A stretch of 64,000 nt of DNA from Orientallactaga sibirica (GCA_036365145.1 JAEOAD010002238.1:1-64000), one strand, 5' to 3'. Counted from the stretch's first letter, positions 31,576 to 43,075 are shown. Notes: generated by a model from the sequence alone, not told the origin. Made by a program: numbers and translations.

Positions 31576-31766
31576 GGAAAGATGTCAGAGAGTGGCTGGA
31601 GGATATTAAACACTAGATATAAATATTTACATGGTAAAATTGACTAATGCATAATGGGAGAGAGAAAAAGAATGTTGAAAAGATGTAAGTGAGGCTGGAG
31701 AGATGGCTCAGTGGTTAGGGACATTTGTGGCCTCTAAAGCCTAATAACAGGGGTTTGAGCACCATT

Positions 31767-32110
31767 GCAGCCAGGTCCCTGGGTCTGTGGAGCTGCTACA
31801 GATTCCTCCCCTGTAAAGCCCCTGCAGCCATTGCAGCCAGGGGCCTGGGTCACATGGATCGGTGAGAGAGATTCGTTCACTTTGCCAGTGGCTGACATTG
31901 CATCCAGGTGCCTGGGTCTGTGGATCCACTGAGTGAGACAGATTCATCCCACTTCTCGCTCCCTGGCCAGAGCCCCCATGTGCCATTGCAGGCAGGTGCC
32001 CCAGGCCTGTGGAGCCACTGAGTGAGAAAGATTCATCCCACTTCTTGCTCCCCAGCCAGAGTGCCAGTGCACCATCGCAGGCAGGTGCCCCAGGCCTGTG
32101 GAGCCACATT
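31767..32110 (+). repeat. L1-C 5'UTR monomers
   Basis: The anchor GCAGCCAGG/GCAGGCAGG recurs at 31767, 31833, 31910, 31988 and 32077 (spacing 66, 77, 78, 89). The units match the reverse complement of those at 3381-4065 (GGTGCCTGGGTCTGTGGATCC and GATTCATCCCACTTC). Confidence 0.85.
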
Positions 32111-32758
32111 GCCTGCCCCAGGCATCTGGAGCCACATCGCGGGTCAGATCCCATCTATTCCCCTTGCCATCACAAGACAGATCCCACTGAGCCAGTGTGA
32201 GCTGCATTGCTGCTCTGATCTTTCCCTCCCTGGTCAGAGCCCCAAGCACCATCCCAGGTCAGATCTCACTGGGACTGCCTGAGCTGCATCAGGCCCCACT
32301 GGGCCTGCCTGAGACCTATCACTGGTCAGGTCACTCCTTCACCAGCCAGAGCTCCACGTGTCACTGCTGGTCAGGTCCCACTGGACCTGCCTGAACCCCA
32401 CCACTGGTCTGGTCCCTCTCTCACTGGTCAGAGCCCCAACAGCCCCAATACTGGTCAGGTGCCTCCCCAGCTTCCCTTAACAGCATCGCCAGTCAGGTTC
32501 CACCATCCTCCCCCCACAGCAGATCAGGGATCCAGGGTTGTAGGCCAGTGTTTCTGCCCTACCCTGCCTGAGCCCAACTAGGGCAGTTGCAGTCCCCTCT
32601 CCTTCCGACCTCGGATAGGCAACATGGGCCAGCAGGCCAGTGTCCCCCAACCCAGCCTATCAGAACTCCAGGGGCCACTGCCCTGACACCACTGCACCCC
32701 ACCCCACCGCAGGGCAGCAGGCTATCATTCCACACCCTAGGCTTTCTGAACCATTGTG

Positions 32759-33946
32759 ATGGGCAGACTACAGAGAACAAGGAATAGCATGAAAAACCAG
32801 ATATAGGTGAATCCAGCTAGACTATCCAGTCCCACAATGGATATCTCAAATCAAAGCATAGAAGAGACAGAATCAGAACCCGGAAATGAAGAGATAAGCT
32901 ATGTGACCCTGGCCAAGCAAATCATACAACTCTCAGAAACTCAACAAAGAGCCAACAATTGCATGAATGTTATCCTTGCTAGATTAGACCTAATAGAAAA
33001 GAACCAGGAAGGGTTACAAAGACAGTTAAAAGATCTGAAGGAGAGTGGAAAAAAGAGGTCCTCAATAACCAGCTGGCTAAGTTCAATGAAGACATAAAAA
33101 ATGCAAGGATGAACTCCAAGAAGCATTAAGAAAGTCAGAAAATGACACAAAAAAGGGAACTAGACAGAGGAATGGAAACTATACATAAAAAAAAAAACAG
33201 TAGAAAATATGAAACAAATTGAACAAACCCAAAACTCTATAGAAGCTCTTCAGAATAGAGTCAGCCAAATAGAGGATAGAAACTCAGAACTGGAAGACAA
33301 AACAGAAGAAACAGTTCGTGAGTCCAGAAACTTCAACAAGTTCAAAAATTAATGTGAACAGAACATAACGGAAATGTGGGATAACCCTTAAGCATCCAAA
33401 CATTAGGATCATGGGCATACCAGAGGGGGAAGAAGCACAGGCTAAAGGAATGGAAATAATGGAAAATAATTGAAGAAAACTTTCCCACTCTCTCAAGAGA
33501 AAATGCCATAAAGTTACAAGAAGCTATAAGAACTGCAAACAGACGGGACCAAAGGCGAAATTCTCCAAGACACATTATCTTTAAGACTCTAAACATCAAA
33601 CACAAAGAGAAAATCCTAAAAGCAGCCAGGGAGAAACAACACATTACATATAAAGGAAACCCCATCAGAATCACCTCAGACTTCTCAATGGAAATGCTAA
33701 AAAGCCAGAAGGGCCTGGAATGGAACACTACAAACTCTAAGAACCCATGGCTACCAACCCCAACTACTCTACCCAGCAAAAGTATCCCTCATAACAGATG
33801 GTGAAAGAAAAACTTTCCATGATAAAACTCATGTTTACAAGTATATGAACACAAAACCAAACCTACAGAGAGTGCTTCAGGGAATTCGTCACACAGAAGA
33901 ATCAAAGAACCAATCTCAAGTGCCCCCAAGAAGCAATCCACATTAA
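32759..33946 (+). pseudogene. L1-C ORF1, disrupted
   Basis: ATG at 32759. A TAG lies about 16 codons in (KNQI-stop-VNPARLSS), and a one-base loss near 33045 shifts the frame in the coiled coil. A TAA follows in the KFKN-stop-CEQN region near 33351, with further indels near 33380 and 33465. The C-terminal half (HIIFKTLNIKHKEKILKAAR) is readable to TAA at 33944-33946. Confidence 0.92.
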
Positions 33947-34223
33947 CAACAACAACAAAATAAAACCAAACCACATAATCCACCACAATATGGAAGGGAT
34001 TAAATCAAACCTCACAGTTATTTCTCTGAATATTAATGGCCTTAATTCACCCATCAAAAGACATAAGCTAACAGGGTGGATCAGAAAACTAGACCCCTCA
34101 ATCTGCTGTCTTCAAGAAACCTACCTCACCACTAAAGACAGACACCTCCTCAGGGTGAAAGGGTGGAAAACGATATTCCAAGCAAAAACAAATAAGAAAA
34201 AATTAGGCATAGCTATACTTATA

Positions 34224-34226
34224 TAG
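34224..34226 (+). other. Premature stop (TAG) at ORF2 codon 79 of L1-C
   Basis: Offset 234 from the ATG at 33990, identical in position and codon to 9055-9057. Confidence 0.9.
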
Positions 34227-35792
34227 GATAAAATAGACTTCAAACTAAAAGAAATCAAAAAAGACAAAGATGGCCATTTCTTACTTATCAAGGGAACAAT
34301 CCAACAAGAGGATATCACAATCATCAATATCTACACACCAAACACAGGTGCACCACAATACATAAAGCAAATACTACTTGGCAACAAAACAGAAATAAAC
34401 ACCAACACCATCATAGTCAGGGACTTCAATACTCCACTGTCAGCAATAGATAGATCATCCAAACAGAAAATTAATAGGGAAGTAAGAGAACTCAACAACA
34501 CCATAGAACAACTAGACCTAACAGACATATACATAACATTCCACCCAAAATCTACAGATTACACATTCTTCTCAGCAATCCGTGGAACCTTCTCTAAAAT
34601 AGATCATATACTAGGCCACAAAGCCTGCCTCCATATTTAAAAAAAAAATAGATATAATTTCCTGCATGATATCAGACCACAATGCTGTAATGCTAGAAAT
34701 TAAGAAAAAAAAGTATGCCAGAAATCCCTTCAGCTCCTGGAAACTGAACAACACACTTTTAAACAATAAATGGGTTGTGGATTAAATAAAGAATGAAATT
34801 GCAAAGTTTCTAGAATTCAATGACAATGAGAACACATCATGCCAAAAACCTATGGGACACAATGAAGGCAGTCCTTAGGGGAAAAATCATAGCGCTAAGT
34901 GCCCTCATAACAAAAAAAGTGAAATCCCAAATCAATAACCTAACCATCCACTAAAGGCATTGGAAAAACAAGAAGCCAACCCAAAAAGCTCCAGATAGAA
35001 AGAAATAATTAAGATCAGAACAGAAATTAATGAATTGGAAACTAAGAGGACAATTAAGAAAATTGATGAAACAAAGAGCTGGTTCTTTGAAAAAATTAAC
35101 AAGATTGATACACCCCTGGCCAATTTGATCAAGCAAAAAAAAAATGCTTCAAATGAACAAAATGAAAAATGAAAAAGGAGAGATCACAACAGACATGAGT
35201 GAAATCAGAAGAATTATCAGGACTTATTTCAAAAACCTCTACTCAACAAAACAAGAGAATATGGAGGAAATGGATGAATTCCTAGACACATACCACCTAC
35301 CAAAGCTAAGCCCAGAGCAGACTAATGTCCTAAACAAACCCATCACACCCTTCGAGATTGAAGAGGCAATCAAAAATCTCCCCAAAAAGAAGAGTCCAGG
35401 TCCAGATGGTTTCTCAGCTGAATTCTATCAAACCTTCATGGAAGAACTGAAACCAATTTTTCTCAAACTGTGCCACACAATCGGAAAACAGGGAGAGATC
35501 CCCAATTCCTTCTATGAAGCTAGTATCACCCTAATTCCAAAACCAGGCAGAGATGCCAAAAGAAAGAAAAATTATAGGCCCATTTCCCTGTTGAGCATAG
35601 ATGCAAAGATCCCAAACAAAATCGTTGTAAACCATATTCAACAGTACATCAAAAGCACTATCCACATTGATCAAGTAGGCTTCATCCCTGGAGTTCAGGT
35701 GTGCTTCAACATATGGAAATCAATGTAATACACCACATAAACAAGCTTAAACACAAAAATCACATGATCATTTCGATAGATACAGCTATTGT

Positions 35793-35828
35793 ATTAAAAC
35801 TATGAGATTCCACCTTACCCCAGTAAGG
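35793..35828 (+). other. 36-nt patch identical to 37238-37273, inside the RT domain
   Basis: ATTAAAACTATGAGATTCCA then CCTTACCCCAGTAAGG appears here in place of the RT segment found at about 10622-10726 in L1-B. The same 36 bases sit at their normal ORF2 C-terminal site 1.45 kb downstream. Confidence 0.9.
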
Positions 35829-37801
35829 TTTACCCCACCTAAAGCCCAAGTAATTCTTAATGGGGAGAGACTAAGAGAGTACCCATTGAGATCAGGAACA
35901 AGGCAGGGGTGTCCACTCACCTCTGCTCTTCAATATAGTGCTAGAAGTATTAGCTCAAGCAATAAGACAGGAGAAAGAAATGAAAGGGATACAAATTGGA
36001 AAGGAAGAAGTTAAGTTAGCTCTATTTGCAGATGACATGATTCTATACATAAGTGACCCGAGAACCTCAATCTCAAAACTCTTAAAGGTGATTAGCACCT
36101 TCAGCAAAGTAGCAGGATATAAGGTCAATGCTCAGAAATCAGTAGACTTTCTGTATGCAAAAGACAAAGATACAGAAAAAGAAATAACTAACATTGTCCC
36201 ATTTTCAATAGCAACAAAGAAAATAGAATACCTTGGAATAACATTAACCAAGGAAGTGAAAGACCTATACAATGAAAACATAAAAACACTCAAGACAGAA
36301 ATTGAGGAGGTCCTACAAAAGTGGAAAGAGCTCCCATGCTCCTGATAGGTAGAATTAACATTGTGAAAATGGCAGTCTTACCAAAAGTACTATATATATT
36401 CAATGCAATGCTGATAAAAATCCCAACTTCTTTCTTCACTGAGATAGAAAAACTATCTCAAAATTCATATGGAAAGACAGAAGGCCTTGGATATCCAAGA
36501 ATATCCTCAGCAAAAGAAACACCTCTGGAGGCATCATCATACCTGATCTAAAGCTATACTACAAAGCCATAGTATTAAAAACAACATGGTAATGGCATAA
36601 AACAGGAATATTAACCATTGGAGCAGAATAGAAGACCCAGACTAGGGGCCAAATAACTACAGCTACTTGATATTTGACAAAGGTCCTACCAATGCAGAAT
36701 GGAAAAATACAGCATCTTCAACAAATGGTGCTGGACAAACTGGACAACCATATGTAGGAAAATGAAACTCGATCCACACATCTCACCATGCACAAAAATC
36801 AAGTCCAGATGGATCAAAAACCTAAATATAAAAACAGAAACTCTGCTACTACTGGAAGAAAAAATAGGAGGAACCTTCCACAAAATAGGAGTGGGAAAAG
36901 ACTTCCTGAACAAAATGCCAGCAGCTCAGGAAATTAAACAATCATTCAACCATTGGGATCTCATGAAGCTGAAAAGCTTTTTAACTGACAAACATACCAT
37001 AACCAAAGCCAGCAGATTACCCACAGAATGGGAGAGAATTTTCACCAGCTATACAACTGACAGAGGCCTAATTTCTAGAATCTACAAAGAACTCCAAAGC
37101 CTAAACCATAAATCATCAAACAACCCACTCAAAAAGTGGGGCAGAGAATTTCACAGGGAGTTTTCAGAGGAAGAAATACAAATAGCAAATGTACATTTAA
37201 GAAATGTTCAACATCCCTAATCATCAGGGAAATGCAAATTAAAACTATGAGATTCCACCTTACCCCAGTAAGGATGGCTGACATTAAAAAAAAAAAAAAA
37301 CAATGAAAACAAATGTTGGCAAGGCTGCAGAGAAATAGGAACAAGTTTTCACTGATGGTGGGAATGTAAAATGGTTCAACCACTATGGACAGCTATATGG
37401 AGACTCCTGAAAAGGATGACCTACCAATGGATCCAGTTATTCCTTATTGGGCATTTACCCTAAAGGCTCCAAGCCTCAGATCAGAGACATTTGTTCAACC
37501 ATGTGTATAGCTGCTCAATTCATAATAGCAAAGAGCTGGAATCAACCCAGATGTCCATCATTAGATGAATGGATAACAAAGATGTGGTATATCTATACTG
37601 TGGAATTCTATGTAGCAGTAAGGAAAGAAGAAATAATGAAATTTGAAAAAAAATGGTAAAACATGGAACAGATCATCCTCAGTGAGCTCACCCAATCACA
37701 AAAAGATGATCGTCGCATGGTCTCGTTTATCTATTGCTCCTAACCTGAATCCACTGGAGATGCTGCCAAGCCTAATAAGCACTCTGAGGACCAGAGAATA
37801 G

Positions 37802-39175
37802 GGAGGGTGGGATGGTGGGAGGGTAAAGGTGGGAGGGAGCCAAAGGGTGGGAGGGAGGACAAGGATGGGGGGATACAAATAGGGACCCAAAAGGAAATGA
37901 TACCATAAAACTCTATATTCTGAACAACAAGCTAAAACATTGATCCTTCAGCAGGCCCACAGAGGGAACATCTGAACCACAGGAAACTGGAGAAAACATC
38001 ATGAAGACCAGCTTTAATTTTCTCCTGCTTTACTCTCTCTCTTCTCTCTCCCTCTCTTTCTCTTTCTCTCCATCGCCTCTCTATACTCACTTTCTCTTTT
38101 ATATTGTCTATCTTTTCCTCCCCTGACTTATAACTCCCAATACCAGCATGAGGTTAACTTTCACAATGAGCCATAGATCTGAGACACCTACAAGTTTTCC
38201 CAAAAAAGACAGATTTCTGTCAGAGTTATTGATGACCCACCAAAGGTTAATGGTAAGACCCTACTGTCAAAGACAGCATACACATGTAAGACCAAACTTG
38301 GAGAGACCTGGCCAGAATCTGGAAGAGCATCAGTCCCCAGACAGTTAGCTAGTCTAGTGCCAGAGTGTTCTACATGAACAACTGGGGGAAAATGGCTGAC
38401 ATTGATCCAAACAACTTCTAGTCTAAGATACCCAGCAAGAAACAACCTGAAGTAATGCTCAAACAATTGCAGTAGTGGCACACAGCCATGGTGGAGAACT
38501 AACAGCTCTTGATTTGGCTAATTGATCCACTCAGTGGAATGGAACTCATTGCTGGAACTGGGAAATAAGTCAAAACCATGTATAAAAAATGAGCACAGTC
38601 TCCAATCAAGATACCATCAAATGTGGGCTAGAAGAGGGCCTACCCATATAAAATTCCCTCCAAGATATCTATGGCCATCCCATCTATCTAGTACTAACTT
38701 CTTTCTCTGTTGGAGAATTTGCTTATCTTTTTCAGATGGACAATGAACCTGAAGGGAGGATCAGTCAATCACACCTCACCAGGGCTCCAGCTGAAACCAT
38801 AGAGTAATGCAGGGGAAGGGTAAGAGTTCAGCGTTCTTGGGGATCATGACACAAGAAAAAGGCTGCAGGAGATAAAACAGAGAACATCTAACTCCTATGA
38901 AACCAGATATCTAGAGACACAGAGGCTCCCAAAACCGCATCACTGAAGTAAAGCTAAAATGACCCTAATGTGGTTCAGGGAAATTTGTGGAAGAGGGGGC
39001 AGAAAGAATGTTAGAGCCACACATTGGGGCATTATGCACAGAGACTTGGCCTATCCCCCACTGCTCTTAACTACCACCACAATGTGTGAACCACATTCCC
39101 CATTGATGAGGGTCCCTATGGAAGAGGGAGGACATGGAGGAGGATAATGGAGTCACCACTATGAATGTAAAATTA
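37802..39175 (+). mobile_element. L1-C 3'UTR with G-rich polypurine tract
   Basis: GGGAGGGTGGGATGGTGGGAGG-type tract at 37797-37875, then the family 3'UTR to ACTATGAATGTAAAATTAG and an A-rich end. It is the most complete 3' end of this family in the window. Confidence 0.92.
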
Positions 39176-39215
39176 GAATTATATACATAAAAATAAATTT
39201 AAAAATAAATATAAA

Positions 39216-39769
39216 CACACACCCACAAAGATGAAATGCTAAAACATCAATAGATTTGACTATTCTATTACCATTGAGTTTTCAAGTATATTTCACAACT
39301 AATCATGTAATATATGTACCAGGTATGATTCTAGTTCAGATAAAAAATGTGCTCTCACAGGGAAATTTTTAATGAAAGAAATAAAATCTTTTAAGAAAAT
39401 GTAAAAAAATATTTCAAAAGAGATCGAAGGAAGGAAATATAGCTATGACATAATAAAACTATGAAGCATGATGAGTGTATGTATATATTTATTACACATA
39501 TACATAGTCTATGTATATATGAAGCACAAAATATAAAGATAATAAAAAAACACTAAAGGGATTAAAGGGTAGCATTCATAGAAACGACAGACTTCAGAGT
39601 AAAAGTAACTGAATATATAGATTTCAGAAGCAAACAAAAAAAAAAGGTCCTGGTAGATAAGCATACAGATTACATGTTCCAGCTTGCCCCAAATTCACTC
39701 TAGTGTTTATAATATATTGACGTTCTCTAACCCAAATATCTAAAATCCAAACAACCACAAATGAAGAGA
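39216..39769. other. Stretch without recognised features
   Basis: AT-rich, unique-looking; no gene. Confidence 0.4.
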
Positions 39770-39920
39770 AAGTCAGATGTGATGGCACACATCTTTAATC
39801 CCTGCACTCTGGAGGCAGAGGAAGGAGGATCAGCATGAGTTCAAGGCCACCTGAAACTACGAAGTGAATTCCAGGTCAGCCTGGGCTAGAATGAGACCCT
39901 CTCTTCAAAAACAAAATAAA
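39770..39920 (+). mobile_element. B1-like SINE
   Basis: GTCAGATGTGATGGCACACATC, GCACTCTGGAGGCAGAGG and GTGAATTCCAGGTCAGCC. Confidence 0.92.
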
Positions 39921-40259
39921 ACAAATGAAATCAAAAGGACTTCAAACAACATGAGGCCATAAGAAGAAAAAAATCCACAAAATGAAACATGGTTTGAGGC
40001 ACAAATTATTTGAAATATTTATTAAATTGTCTTCATGTTATGCATATAAAAACTAATTTAAATTTTTAGATTTCAATCCCATTGCCAGGATATATCATTG
40101 AATAAATATATGTAAATTCCTCTTGAATCTGAAAAAAATCCCTAAATTCAAAAGACTTTATTATTCATACAATTTTGATAAGGGATATACATTTGGAAAA
40201 GGGTGTGTGTTTCTATGAATAGCTTGCAAACTCAGAAAGAAAGCTTAAAAACTACAACA
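39921..40259. other. Stretch without recognised features
   Basis: AT-rich; nothing recognised. Confidence 0.35.
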
Positions 40260-40261
40260 CT

Positions 40262-40410
40262 CAGCTTGGCAAACACCTGTAATCCAAGCACTGGGGAGGC
40301 AGAGGTAGGAGGATCATGGCCATGAGTCTGAGGCCAGCCTGAGACTGCATAGTGAATTCCAGTTCAGCATGGACTAGTATACCTCAGAATACCAAAAAAA
40401 AAAAAAACTA
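40262..40410 (+). mobile_element. B1-like SINE
   Basis: CAGCTTGGCAAACACCTGTAATCC, GGGGAGGCAGAGGTAGGAGG and GTGAATTCCAGTTCAGC. Confidence 0.92.
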
Positions 40411-40439
40411 TGCCATTCATAAATAATATTTTAAGGAAA

Positions 40440-40620
40440 CTGCATGAGTGCTGTAGAGGTGACCCTATGCTCAAGGGCATTTACTTGGCAGGTGTAAGTT
40501 CAATTCCTGCCTTTCCATGGAAATCCAGATGCCCAGTGGCACCCATATCTCTGATCCCAGTTGCCCACAAGGGAAATGAGAGGTAGGTCAGGAGAATTCC
40601 AAATATCATGGTCCCCAGGG
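40440..40620 (+). mobile_element. Possible B4-like or old SINE remnant
   Basis: GTGCTGTAGAGGTGACCCTATG, AAGTTCAATTCCTGCCTTTCC and CAGTGGCACCCATATCTCTG resemble an old tRNA/7SL-type composite SINE. A new SINE head fragment follows at 40643-40690. Confidence 0.45.
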
Positions 40621-40642
40621 GAGAATAAAAACCAGAAGAGGA

Positions 40643-40690
40643 CTGGAGTGATGGCTTAGCACTTAAAGCATTTGCCTATGAGGATGGGAC
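40643..40690 (+). mobile_element. tRNA-SINE head fragment
   Basis: GGACTGGAGTGATGGCTTAGC then AAAGCATTTGCCTATGAGG; no tail. Confidence 0.6.
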
Positions 40691-40817
40691 AGACTATAAC
40701 ATGCATTAGAGCCCTTGGGAGCAGAGTGGACATGTAGGACAGACATCCTCATGGAATAACTGTTCATATTATAAGTTAATCAGCACAGGTATTTTCCTAT
40801 TTAAAAATATGTTACGA

Positions 40818-40970
40818 CCAGAGAAGATGGCTTAGCAGTTAAAGCATTTGCCTGCAAAGCCAAAGGACCCTGGTTCGATTCCCCAGGACCTACATAAGCC
40901 AGATGCAGAAGGAGGTGCATGCATCTGGAGTTCATTTGCAGTGGATAGAGGCCCTAGCATCCCCATTCTG

Positions 40971-41001
<31 letters not shown>

Positions 41002-41033
41002 ATATCTCTTAAATAAATAAATATATTAAACTG
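40818..41033 (+). mobile_element. tRNA-derived SINE with perfect box B
   Basis: GACCAGAGAAGATGGCTTAGC head, and GGTTCGATTCC at about 40872-40882 matches the Pol III box B consensus exactly. (TC)n precedes a TTAAATAAATAAATAT tail. Confidence 0.93.
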
Positions 41034-41225
41034 ATTAAAAATATTTTATTCACTTATTAATTCATTTATTTATTTACTTATACAAAGAGAGAGAGAATGG
41101 GAATGCCAGGGCATCTAGCCACAGCAAAGGAACTCCAAATGCATGTGCCATCTTGTGCATCTGGCTTTATGTACTGGGAAATTGGACCCAGATCCTTAAG
41201 ATAACTATTAAGCCCTCTTTTCAGC
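41034..41225 (-). mobile_element. tRNA-derived SINE (minus), duplication copy 2
   Basis: GAGAATGGGAATGCCAGGGC body and TTAAGCCCTCTTTTCAGCCC head complement. Confidence 0.9.
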
Positions 41226-41454
41226 CCTGTGGCAAAACATTTTAACATTGTACCCCACTTTACTGAATACTTGAACTCAGGTCTTCACACTTGGACAAGT
41301 GATTAATCCATTTTCCCCACACAGACATTTCTTATCTTTATTATTACCATTATTATTATTAAATATTATTATTTATTACCATTAATGATGTTACCAATAT
41401 ACCAAAACATCCAAAGGATGACTCAAACAATTAATTTTTCAAAAAGCCAGCACT

Positions 41455-41625
41455 ATTCTTCCTCATTTATTTGAGAGAGAGAGAAAAAAAACAGTACAGA
41501 CTAGTGTTACTCCAGACGCATGCACCACTTTGTGCATCTGGTTTTACTTGGGTGTGGGGGAATTGAACCAGGCCTGGAAGGCTTTGCAACCAAGTGCCTT
41601 TACCCACTGAGCAATCCTCTCAGGT
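41455..41625 (-). mobile_element. Diverged tRNA-derived SINE (minus), duplication copy 2
   Basis: TTTATTTGAGAGAGAGAG tail, GCACCACTTTGTGCATCTGG body and CACTGAGCAATCCTCTCAGG head complement. Confidence 0.82.
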
Positions 41626-42014
41626 TTCCCTCCACCCTACAAAATATTAAATTCAAGTGAAATGACACCTGCCTCCGTTTTGGCTTAAGGGGATTTCAGG
41701 GTCAGACACAAGCGTGGCATTTGAGTGCATCATGCACTTAAAGCCCTATGGGTGACTCAGATTTTACTGGAAGTTTTCCCCAGTGAAGGAATGAGTTGAA
41801 AGCCTTTGACTAAATAGCAGGAGACTGAGTTCAAGCAGTGGCATTGTCCCTGTCCTCTTTTCTAGGAGTATTCCTGGCAGCCATGTTAGTAAGAGGGGTT
41901 CCCCAGAGAAGCAATGATGGAGAAAATACCAGAAAATCACGAAGGAAGAAGAAAGCTACACATATCCTGAAGAAGAAAGGGAAACTCCACAGTTGTTTGA
42001 TGCTCTTTGACTAG

Positions 42015-42170
42015 ATCATGGCGGTGGCACACACCTTTAATCCCAGCACTGGGGATGCAGAGGTAGGAGGATTGTGGCTGTGATTTTGATAGCAGCCTGA
42101 GACTATAGAGTGAATTCCAGGTCAGCCTGGACTGGAATAAGATCCTACATTGACAAACAAACAAACAAAA
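42015..42170 (+). mobile_element. B1-like SINE, duplication copy 2
   Basis: GATCATGGCGGTGGCACACACC, TTTAATCCCAGCACTGGGG and GACAAACAAACAAACAAAA. Confidence 0.93.
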
Positions 42171-42367
42171 ATGAAGACAAAGAACCGTCAGAGACCTTAA
42201 AGGTATCTTTTTTACTCCTCCCTCTTCTTTGAGAGATGTTCTAGTTAATGGGCACCAGGATGGCCTCAAACTCAGCCCTCCTGCTTTAGCCTCACTACTG
42301 TAGAGATTACAAGGGCTCATATCACTATTTCTGACTATAGGTGTCCCAGAGTTCAGCCCTTTCTCAT

Positions 42368-42488
42368 ATTTTTGTTTTTTGAAAATGTGAAGGCAAGGTC
42401 TCACTGTAGCCCAGGCAGAAACAATTTGCTCTGCAGAGCCAGTCTGTATTCAAACTCACAGCAATCCTCCTGCCTCAGCCTTTCTTAA
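42368..42488 (-). mobile_element. Diverged B1/7SL-like fragment (minus), duplication copy 2
   Basis: GCAAGGTCTCACTGTAGCCC and AATCCTCCTGCCTCAGCC. Confidence 0.6.
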
Positions 42489-42504
42489 TTCTTAGGTTAA
42501 ATTT

Positions 42505-42770
42505 GTGAGATATGGCTTACTGGTTATTGAGCTTACCTGTAGGGCCTGTGGACCCATGTTCAATTCCCCAGATCCACCTAAGCCAGATGCTGAAAGGTGA
42601 GGCAAGTGCAAGGTCGCATATGCCCCCTAGGTAGTGCAAGTGTCTGGAGAGTGATTGCACTGGCTGAGGCCCTGGCATGCAATTTGCTTTCTCCCTCTCA
42701 CTCTCTCTCTCTGTCTTCACCCTCTCTCTTTCACCTTGTCTAAAATAAAAATTTTAAATCTAAAAAATTT
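42505..42770 (+). mobile_element. tRNA-derived SINE, middle-insert form, duplication copy 2
   Basis: GAGATATGGCTTACTGG head (shortened), GGTGAGGCAAGTGCAAGG insert and a CTTGTCTAAAATAAAAA tail. Confidence 0.9.
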
Positions 42771-42924
42771 TAAAAACAAAGCAATTACCTTGAGGGGTGC
42801 AATTTAAAAAAAAACTGACATTCCAAAGACTGGTTTGCAAACTAAATACTGTAGAATATTAAAATATATTCAAATTTATTTCTGATTTGATTATTATATA
42901 AGTGACATCCACTGAATGAATGGG

Positions 42925-43020
42925 AAATTGAAAGAGGAAGATGAAGATGAAGAGGAGAAGGATGAAGATAAAGAGGAAGATGAAAGAAATGATGAAAAGA
43001 GAGGATGAGTAGAACAAGGA
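42925..43020 (+). repeat. GAA/GAT-rich purine tract
   Basis: GAGGAAGATGAAGATGAAG-type units. It would encode acidic low-complexity sequence, but there is no gene context. Confidence 0.8.
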
Positions 43021-43075
43021 AAATTCAGGTTTTTTTGTAGGAAGACAGAGCACAGGAGATGATGGGGGGCAGGGA

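Larger units (their letters stand above)
33990..37801 (+). pseudogene. L1-C ORF2, disrupted, with a templated patch in RT
   Basis: ATG at 33990. Codon 79 is TAG (34224-34226), as in L1-B. The endonuclease remainder is largely readable, but GDFN has become RDFN near 34420 (GTCAGGGACTTC; the expected glycine before the catalytic D145 is lost). The RT entry is open at 35144-35728. The stretch between ISID and [10 protein letters not shown] is replaced by foreign-looking sequence that includes a 36-nt copy of 37238-37273. A 2-nt loss near 35919 disrupts GCPLSP. FADD is at 36025-36036. The C terminus is open at 36699-37220 and 37447-37659, with the natural stop TAG at 37799-37801. Confidence 0.93.
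31692..39215 (+). mobile_element. L1-C: near full-length LINE-1, plus strand, with a SINE head at its 5' end
   Basis: The order is a tRNA-SINE head fragment (31692-31757), monomers of the L1-A type (31767-32110), non-monomeric 5'UTR (to 32758), ORF1 (32759-33946), ORF2 (33990-37801), 3'UTR (37802-39175) and A-rich tail (about 39188-39215). The YY1-like leader is absent, so it is slightly 5' truncated. Both ORFs are broken. AAGATGTAAGTG (31680-31691) and AAGATGAAATG (39228-39238) may be a degenerate target-site duplication enclosing the SINE head as well. Confidence 0.93.
41034..42822 (+). repeat. Direct duplication, copy 2 (about 1.8 kb)
   Basis: Collinear with 29244-31077. Shared landmarks are the TTTTAACATTGTACCC area (41237), the GGTGACTCAGATTTTACTGG area (41750), the AGCAATGATGGAGAA area (41908) and GGGGTGCAATTTAAAAA (42795). 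Same order, same orientation. Confidence 0.9.

Noticed and set aside
31741..32252. 137- and 102-codon complement ORFs with repeated WDESFSLSGSTG-like units
   Set aside because: Same artefact, antisense to the L1-C monomers.
40818..40890. tRNA-like sequence with good box A and box B
   Set aside because: It is the 5' part of a repetitive SINE; the sequence runs on into the SINE body and lacks a complete tRNA fold. Many copies look the same, so it is not called as a functional tRNA gene.
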